Below are positions 6,241-11,181 of a DNA stretch of 11,181 nt, piece by piece. Made by a program: the position numbers and the translations under genes. Origin of the DNA: Hyphomicrobium_A sp964620915 (GTDB taxonomy: Bacteria; Pseudomonadota; Alphaproteobacteria; Rhizobiales; Hyphomicrobiaceae); the NCBI GenBank assembly GCA_964620915.1, contig CAZUKP010000087.1:1-11181 (forward strand), given 5' to 3'. Below the pieces are notes generated by a model. That model made no database searches. It saw only the letters and a list, made by a program, of their open reading frames with translations, and was not told where the DNA came from. Each line of letters opens with the position of its first letter. The stretch's first letter is position 1.

Positions 6241-8232
6241 ATGGCGCTCGAAACCGAGCGGTCCGAACAATATGGCGAGCCGGCCGGTCCCGGATGGCTG
6301 AAGTCTGCCCTAAGTGATGGCTTCGGGTTGGCAGGCGCTGTTGCGCGCAGCCTCAAGCAGACGACGTCGGCAGCGCTCGGTGGCATCGCCACCCTTACCT
6401 CATCGGCCGCCTCCGGGGCCGCCAATCAGACGCGGCAAGTCACCCAAGGTTTGCTTGATGCCGGTCCGGCGGCGGCGCAAGCAGCCGAACCCATTGTCAA
6501 TTGGCTCAAGAACCTGACGATTGTCCGGTTCTTCACCGGCAGCCTGCTTAGACGCATTCTTGTCTCCAACTTGATCGGCTTTTTCATCCTGGTGGGGGGC
6601 ATCCTCTATCTCGGCTGGTTCCACACCTGGTTGATCGACGCCAAAGTGGATGCGCTCAAGACTCAAGGCAAAATCATCGCGGACGCCATCGCGACGAACG
6701 CTAAGGTTGAACGCGGCCGCATCGTTATGGATCCAAACAAGATTTCCGACGGGCAAAGCGCTCGTTCTGCCTATCGCGACGATGGATTTGCCGCTCTGGA
6801 GCTTTCGATCGATCCTGCACAAGTAACCCCCATTGTACGCAAGCTCATTCGGCCGACTGATACACGCGCGCGCATCTACGCCCGGGATGGAACGCTCATT
6901 GTCGACACGGCACGCACGCTTGCTCACTGGAGAAGCCTGCGCAACGAGCCCGCGTCGGGAGAGGACACGGGCCGCAAACCACAGAATTTCTGGACGACAA
7001 TGACCCGCTGGCTCTTCAACGAGCCGCTGCCCGTTTACAAAGAGATCGGCGCAGCCAACGGCATGGCTTACCGCGAAGTCGGAATGGCGATGCAGGGCGA
7101 AGAGAAAAGCATGCTTCTGCTGAACGACAGCGGCGAGCAGATCGTCTCAACGGCCGTTCCGATCCGCCGCTTCGACAAGGTTCAAGGCGTCCTATTGCTG
7201 TCGACGCGCCCTGGGCAAATCGATGAGATTCTCGCTGAGGAGCGCTCTGTTATCCTTGCGTTGGCAGCGATTGCGCTGCTCGCTTCGATCGTCACCTCGC
7301 TTCTCTTGGCGCGCACCGTCGCCGGGCCAATGCGTCGGCTGTCGGAAGCAGCCGAACAGGTCAGCCGTAATATTACCGCCAAAACTCAACTGCCCGAATA
7401 TGCCGACCGTAATGATGAGGTTGGGCAGATGGCGCACGCGTTCGGATCGATGACCGGGGCCCTCTACAAACGGATCGCTGCAAGCGAGAAGTTTGCAGCT
7501 GACGTCGCGCACGAACTCAAGAATCCGTTGGCTGCGGCGCGCTCCACGGCTGAGGCGCTGACACTTGCCAAAAACGAGGAGCAACGCCAAGAGCTCGTTG
7601 AGGTTATTCAAAGCGAGCTTTCGCGGCTCAACCGACTGATCACCGATGTCTCCAACGCCTCAAGACTAGATGCTGAGTTGGCGCGACAGCAGATGCGCCG
7701 TCTCCACGTAACAGACGTTCTGCGCAACATCGTGAGCATCTTCCACGACATTCTGGGTGACGACAGCGATCGCCTGAAGCTCGCCATCGAATCGGGGTCG
7801 CACGACGCCTATTGCGTGGATGGCAATGACGGCCGACTTGGACAGGTCATCACCAATCTCGTGGACAACGCGCTCTCATTCAGTCCCGAAGATGCCAGCG
7901 TGAGAATCCACGCGCGGCCAGATGGCTCAATGGTCGAGATTGCAATTGAGGATGATGGCCCCGGCATTCCCGAAGACCGGTTGGAAATTGTATTCGATCG
8001 CTTCTATACGGACCGGCCGGCAACAGAGGAAAGCCGCGGCAAGAATTCCGGGCTGGGCTTGAGTATCTCGCGCGAGATTGTGCGGTCGCATGGCGGCAAG
8101 ATTTTCGCGGAGAACCGATACAGGCCGGGGGCTGGTCCAAAAGAACCGCCCATCGGAGCGCGTCTTGTCGTGCGCTTGCCGATCGCAAACAACACGCAGC
8201 GTGGAGGTGCGCCGGGTGGACGGCGCAGCTGA
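6241..8232 (+). CDS. chvG: ChvG membrane sensor histidine kinase
   Basis: A 663-residue inner-membrane histidine kinase that phosphorylates ChvI. Order: cytoplasmic N-terminus 1-105, TM1 about 106-127, periplasmic sensor about 128-336, TM2 about 337-358, HAMP about 360-412, dimerisation helix with phospho-acceptor H424 in HELKNP (424-429), then the ATPase domain with N box NLVDNA (539-544), G1 DDGPGI (571-576) and G2 GLGL (604-607). All catalytic motifs are intact. The N-terminal stretch before TM1 is Ala/Gly/Ser/Thr-rich and about twice as long as I expect for ChvG/ExoS proteins. The ATG at 6241 has GGAGG 4 bases upstream and is preferred over an in-frame TTG at 6223 overlapping the chvI stop. 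The 3' end overlaps hprK by 17 bp. In rhizobia the periplasmic repressor ExoR acts on this sensor; no exoR is in the window. Confidence 0.95.
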   Translation: MALETERSEQYGEPAGPGWLKSALSDGFGLAGAVARSLKQTTSAALGGIATLTSSAASGAANQTRQVTQGLLDAGPAAAQAAEPIVNWLKNLTIVRFFTGSLLRRILVSNLIGFFILVGGILYLGWFHTWLIDAKVDALKTQGKIIADAIATNAKVERGRIVMDPNKISDGQSARSAYRDDGFAALELSIDPAQVTPIVRKLIRPTDTRARIYARDGTLIVDTARTLAHWRSLRNEPASGEDTGRKPQNFWTTMTRWLFNEPLPVYKEIGAANGMAYREVGMAMQGEEKSMLLLNDSGEQIVSTAVPIRRFDKVQGVLLLSTRPGQIDEILAEERSVILALAAIALLASIVTSLLLARTVAGPMRRLSEAAEQVSRNITAKTQLPEYADRNDEVGQMAHAFGSMTGALYKRIAASEKFAADVAHELKNPLAAARSTAEALTLAKNEEQRQELVEVIQSELSRLNRLITDVSNASRLDAELARQQMRRLHVTDVLRNIVSIFHDILGDDSDRLKLAIESGSHDAYCVDGNDGRLGQVITNLVDNALSFSPEDASVRIHARPDGSMVEIAIEDDGPGIPEDRLEIVFDRFYTDRPATEESRGKNSGLGLSISREIVRSHGGKIFAENRYRPGAGPKEPPIGARLVVRLPIANNTQRGGAPGGRRS

Positions 8233-8680
8233 GATTCACCACGGCACGACGATCGCCCTGGGCTCATACGCAGCCCTGATCCGTGGTCCCGCAGGTACTG
8301 GCAAATCGGACCTCGCGCTCAGATGCCTGGCGATTGCGCCGACCGCACTCATTCCAAGTCCTGCTCTACTCGTCGCCGACGATCAGACCGAAATTTCCCT
8401 CAACGGTGATGTCCTTAAGGTTGACGCGCCTGAGACGATCCGCGGTAAATTGGAAGTGCGCGGTCTGGGTATCGTAAATGTGCCCGCAACGACCCGCGCG
8501 AACCTAAGGTTAGTTGTCGATCTTATGGCGCCTGAGCGAATCGAGCGTCTTCCAGATCCCGCTCCCAATACCCAAATCATGGGTGTGGACCTGCCGCTAT
8601 TACACTTGGCACCGTTTGAAGATTCGGCCCCAGTCAAGTTGTTGCTGGCACTGGCCCAATTGATGCGGAAGCCCAATTGA
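8216..8680 (+). CDS. hprK: HPr kinase/phosphorylase, short alphaproteobacterial form
   Basis: Phosphorylates HPr (PtsH, downstream) on its regulatory serine using ATP, and may reverse this. The 154 residues correspond only to the C-terminal kinase domain; the N-terminal domain of the roughly 310-residue Firmicutes enzyme is absent, as is usual in alphaproteobacteria. Walker A GPAGTGKS is at 24-31, an acidic LLVADDQTEI at 51-60 follows, and the HprK signature LEVRGLGIVNV is at 79-89. The GTG start at 8216 has GGAGG 8 bases upstream (8203-8207), lies inside the chvG 3' end, and matches the family N-terminus with HHGTTIALG soon after. An in-frame GTG at 8201 lacks a ribosome binding site. The extreme C-terminus (residues ~148-154) is altered by a 17 bp tandem duplication: removing one copy would give an end about two residues longer. 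Confidence 0.93.
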   Translation: MDGAAEIHHGTTIALGSYAALIRGPAGTGKSDLALRCLAIAPTALIPSPALLVADDQTEISLNGDVLKVDAPETIRGKLEVRGLGIVNVPATTRANLRLVVDLMAPERIERLPDPAPNTQIMGVDLPLLHLAPFEDSAPVKLLLALAQLMRKPN

Positions 8681-8687
8681 TGCAGAA
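8654..8687 (+). repeat. 17 bp tandem duplication at the hprK 3' end
   Basis: GCCCAATTGATGCGGAA (8654-8670) is followed directly by GCCCAATTGATGCAGAA (8671-8687), identical except for one base. The unit is not a multiple of three, so the second copy is read out of frame and its TGA (8678-8680) stops hprK. With one copy removed, the frame would continue through AAGAGTGCAAAGAGA to TAG at 8701-8703. This looks like replication slippage or a small segmental duplication. Confidence 0.85.
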
Positions 8688-8875
8688 GAGTGCAAAGAGA
8701 TAGCAAGCCACACACAGCCCCCTTGCGTACGCAGCAAACACTTGTACATTTTGGCGCGCCGCAACAGCGCCCGTTCCTTGGCCCGGGCGGAAACCGCTGA
8801 CGTAGAAATAACGGTCCCAACCGCCATGCCGGTTGTTCGTGCGTGGCAGGCAAGAGGCGAGATCGGCACCATTCC
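8681..8875. other. 195 bp gap between hprK and ptsM
   Basis: No credible gene was seen. It contains the palindromes TGCGTACGCA (8724-8733), GGCGCGCC (8753-8760) and GCCCGGGC (8781-8788), and an inverted repeat CAACCG-N6-CGGTTG (8818-8835) with a 6 bp stem. No T-run follows a stem, so an intrinsic terminator is not supported. No convincing -35/-10 pair was found, although a separate ptsM promoter is plausible given the length of the gap. Confidence 0.4.
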
Positions 8876-9280
8876 ATGATCGGACTTGTCATCGTCACCC
8901 ACTGCGGACTGGCCCTTGAATTCCGATCGGCCCTTGAGCACGTGGTTGGACCGCAGACCCAACTCGAGACCGTGTCCATCGGCCCCGATGACGACATGGC
9001 CGTGCGGCGCAGCCAGATTATTGATGCGATCCACCGCGTTGACACCGGCGATGGCGTCATCATCCTAACCGACATGTTCGGGGGAACCCCATCCAACCTC
9101 GCCATTTCGGTTATGGACGAAGCCCAAGTCGAGGTGATTGCAGGCATCAACCTGCCGATACTCGTCAAATTGGTCAGCATAAGAGGCGAGCTGCCCCTTG
9201 CCGAGGCTGTCACGAGTGCGCGCGAAGCCGGCCGCAAGTATATAAAGATCGCGAGCCAAGAGTTGTCGGGCGAAACCTGA
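8876..9280 (+). CDS. ptsM: PTS EIIA component, mannose/fructose (EIIA-Man) type
   Basis: A 134-residue single-domain EIIA of the mannose family. In complete PTS systems this domain takes phosphate from HPr and passes it to EIIB; in alphaproteobacteria with no cognate EIIB/EIIC it acts as a regulatory endpoint. The phosphorylated His is H9 in IVTHCGLALEF, and the family motif TDMFGGTPSN is at 65-74. The motif after the His is CGLA, where related proteins usually have a Gly directly after the His; this is a small deviation. The ATG at 8876 matches the family N-terminus MIGLVIVTH; an in-frame GTG at 8843 would add 11 unrelated residues. The Shine-Dalgarno is poor: GAGGCGAG is about 15-18 bases upstream. 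ptsH starts 4 bp after the stop, so the two are co-transcribed. Homologues are also called manX. Confidence 0.93.
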   Translation: MIGLVIVTHCGLALEFRSALEHVVGPQTQLETVSIGPDDDMAVRRSQIIDAIHRVDTGDGVIILTDMFGGTPSNLAISVMDEAQVEVIAGINLPILVKLVSIRGELPLAEAVTSAREAGRKYIKIASQELSGET

Positions 9281-9284
9281 AGCG

Positions 9285-9590
9285 ATGCCGGAAATTCAAG
9301 ACAGCGCACGGCCGGAGGCGGTCGTCACTATCCGCAACTGCAAGGGCCTGCATGCGCGCGCCTCGGCGAAGTTCGTCAAGTGCGCGGAAAGCTATGATGC
9401 AGCGATCACGGTGAACCGCGAGGGCCAAAGCGTGGGCGGCACATCCATTATGGGCCTGATGATGTTGGCCGCCGGCCCGGGTGCTACGCTTCACTTGAAG
9501 GCGGAAGGCCCCCAAGGGCCCGAAGCGCTGCAAGCGCTGATCGCATTGGTCGAGGATGGCTTCGGCGAGGACTGCATCGAGGACGCGTGA
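9285..9590 (+). CDS. ptsH: HPr phosphocarrier protein
   Basis: A 101-residue HPr, slightly longer than the usual 85-90 residues because of an N-terminal extension of about 8. H23 in GLHARASAKFV is the site phosphorylated by enzyme I (not in this window). S54 in GTSIMGLMMLAA is the serine targeted by HprK, corresponding to Ser46 of the Bacillus protein, so the full HprK-HPr regulatory pair is encoded here. With PtsM it forms the incomplete, regulatory PTS of alphaproteobacteria. It is translationally close to ptsM (4 bp gap), and its own Shine-Dalgarno is weak, suggesting coupling. Confidence 0.96.
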   Translation: MPEIQDSARPEAVVTIRNCKGLHARASAKFVKCAESYDAAITVNREGQSVGGTSIMGLMMLAAGPGATLHLKAEGPQGPEALQALIALVEDGFGEDCIEDA

Positions 9591-9650
9591 GGCTCGGCTG
9601 GGGATCCAACCTAGCGGCATAGCAGCCCGATTAGCCCCCCTATTGCCCAC

Positions 9651-9670
9651 CGAGCCACGTCCACGGCTCG
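9651..9670 (+). terminator. Possible hairpin after ptsH
   Basis: CGAGCC-N8-GGCTCG forms a 6 bp GC-rich stem about 60 bases after the ptsH stop. No T-run follows (the next bases are ACCCAAACC), so a classical intrinsic terminator is not supported. It could protect or attenuate the mRNA end. Confidence 0.25.
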
Positions 9671-9755
9671 ACCCAAACCGCTTAGTACTTCCATCGCCCA
9701 GACCCGGCAGCTATCGAAACTTCGAGGTGGTCGCACTGCCATTGGTTGCACATAC

Positions 9756-9777
9756 GATATAAGGACTTGCTTATATC
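9756..9777. promoter_or_regulatory. Inverted repeat GATATAAG-N6-CTTATATC: candidate operator of ahcY
   Basis: Perfect 8 bp arms flank the spacer GACTTG, giving a 22 bp symmetrical AT-rich site in a GC-rich region, 119 bp before the ahcY start. ArsR-family regulators (SahR, SamR) are known to control S-adenosylmethionine-cycle genes, including ahcY, in proteobacteria through palindromic sites, and this element has the right shape and place. TATAAG (9758-9763), inside the left arm, is a good -10 candidate, so binding would block RNA polymerase. The identity of the binding protein is inference. Confidence 0.5.
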
Positions 9778-9840
9778 TTGTTGCGATACGTCCCCGCGCC
9801 CGCTACAAGGTCGCCCAAGACGAACCCGAACCGCAAAACC

Positions 9841-9877
9841 GGCAGAATGGCAGCCGCCGAAGTCAAGCTGCCCTGCC
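9841..9877 (+). promoter_or_regulatory. Hairpin in the ahcY leader
   Basis: GGCAG, AAT bulge and GGCAGC (9841-9854) pair with GCTGCC and CTGCC (9867-9877) around a 12-base loop, making 11 base pairs with one 3-base bulge. The stem ends about 8 bases before the Shine-Dalgarno GGAG (9886-9889). I could not match it to a known SAM or SAH riboswitch consensus, and the loop has no obvious complement to the ribosome binding site. A translational or mRNA-stability role is possible. Confidence 0.4.
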
Positions 9878-9895
9878 TGAAAAAAGGAGCACATG

Positions 9896-11181
<1,286 letters not shown>

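Larger units (their letters stand above)
9591..9895. other. 305 bp ptsH-ahcY intergenic region
   Basis: No credible gene was seen in either strand. From left to right it holds three short complementary segments (GGCTCGG 9591-9597, CGAGCC 9651-9656, GGCTCG 9665-9670) that could pair in two exclusive ways, then a perfect inverted repeat at 9756-9777 that looks like an operator, then a pyrimidine-rich leader ending in a strong hairpin (9841-9877) and the AAAAAGGAG ribosome binding site of ahcY. The size and content suggest that ahcY has its own promoter. Confidence 0.6.

Noticed and set aside
9841..9895. SAM/SAH or SAM-II riboswitch before ahcY
   Set aside because: A hairpin and an A-rich segment with GGAGC are present, but the loop has no complement to the ribosome binding site and the consensus bases I know are absent.

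Overview
The window reads as the chromosome of an alphaproteobacterium, most likely Hyphomicrobiales (Rhizobiales) and plausibly near Hyphomicrobium/Rhodoplanes. This rests on the high G+C content, the gene order chvI-chvG-hprK-ptsM-ptsH-ahcY characteristic of that class, a short HprK kinase, and ChvI/AhcY proteins that match alphaproteobacterial forms closely. The taxon is inferred from gene content; no database was searched.

Left part (1-3939, all minus strand): a HAD-superfamily phosphatase-like gene running off the left edge, a cytoplasmic thioredoxin-fold protein with a His-rich tail, a small exported protein of unknown function, and a large multi-spanning GT39/ArnT-like glycosyltransferase. 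These genes are separated by gaps of about 80-130 bp and need not form one operon.

Middle part (4047-5379): pyrE (plus strand), divergent from the glycosyltransferase, converges with only 4 bp between stop codons on a minus-strand FMN-binding split-barrel/DUF2470 protein related to the HugZ/pyridoxamine-phosphate-oxidase group. That gene is divergent from chvI across a 139 bp spacer carrying a direct repeat with 11 bp period.

Right part (5519-11181, all plus strand): the response regulator ChvI, the membrane histidine kinase ChvG with an unusually long cytoplasmic N-terminus, and the HPr kinase HprK are tightly packed (chvG and hprK overlap by 17 bp). After a 195 bp gap come the EIIA(Man)-type protein PtsM and HPr (PtsH), then a 305 bp gap and ahcY, which runs off the right edge. 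ChvG/ChvI sense envelope or acid conditions and control a large regulon. HprK, PtsM and HPr form the incomplete, regulatory PTS of these bacteria, with no sugar permease in the window. AhcY removes S-adenosylhomocysteine. Its upstream region holds a perfect 8-6-8 inverted repeat that looks like an operator and a strong hairpin just before the ribosome binding site.

I saw no RNA genes, insertion sequences, CRISPR arrays or phage genes. The genes are mostly ordinary chromosomal ones. The unusual points are small: regulatory repeats, a 17 bp tandem duplication at the hprK stop, the ChvG extension and the metal-binding-like tail. I did not find a convincing undescribed multi-gene system.
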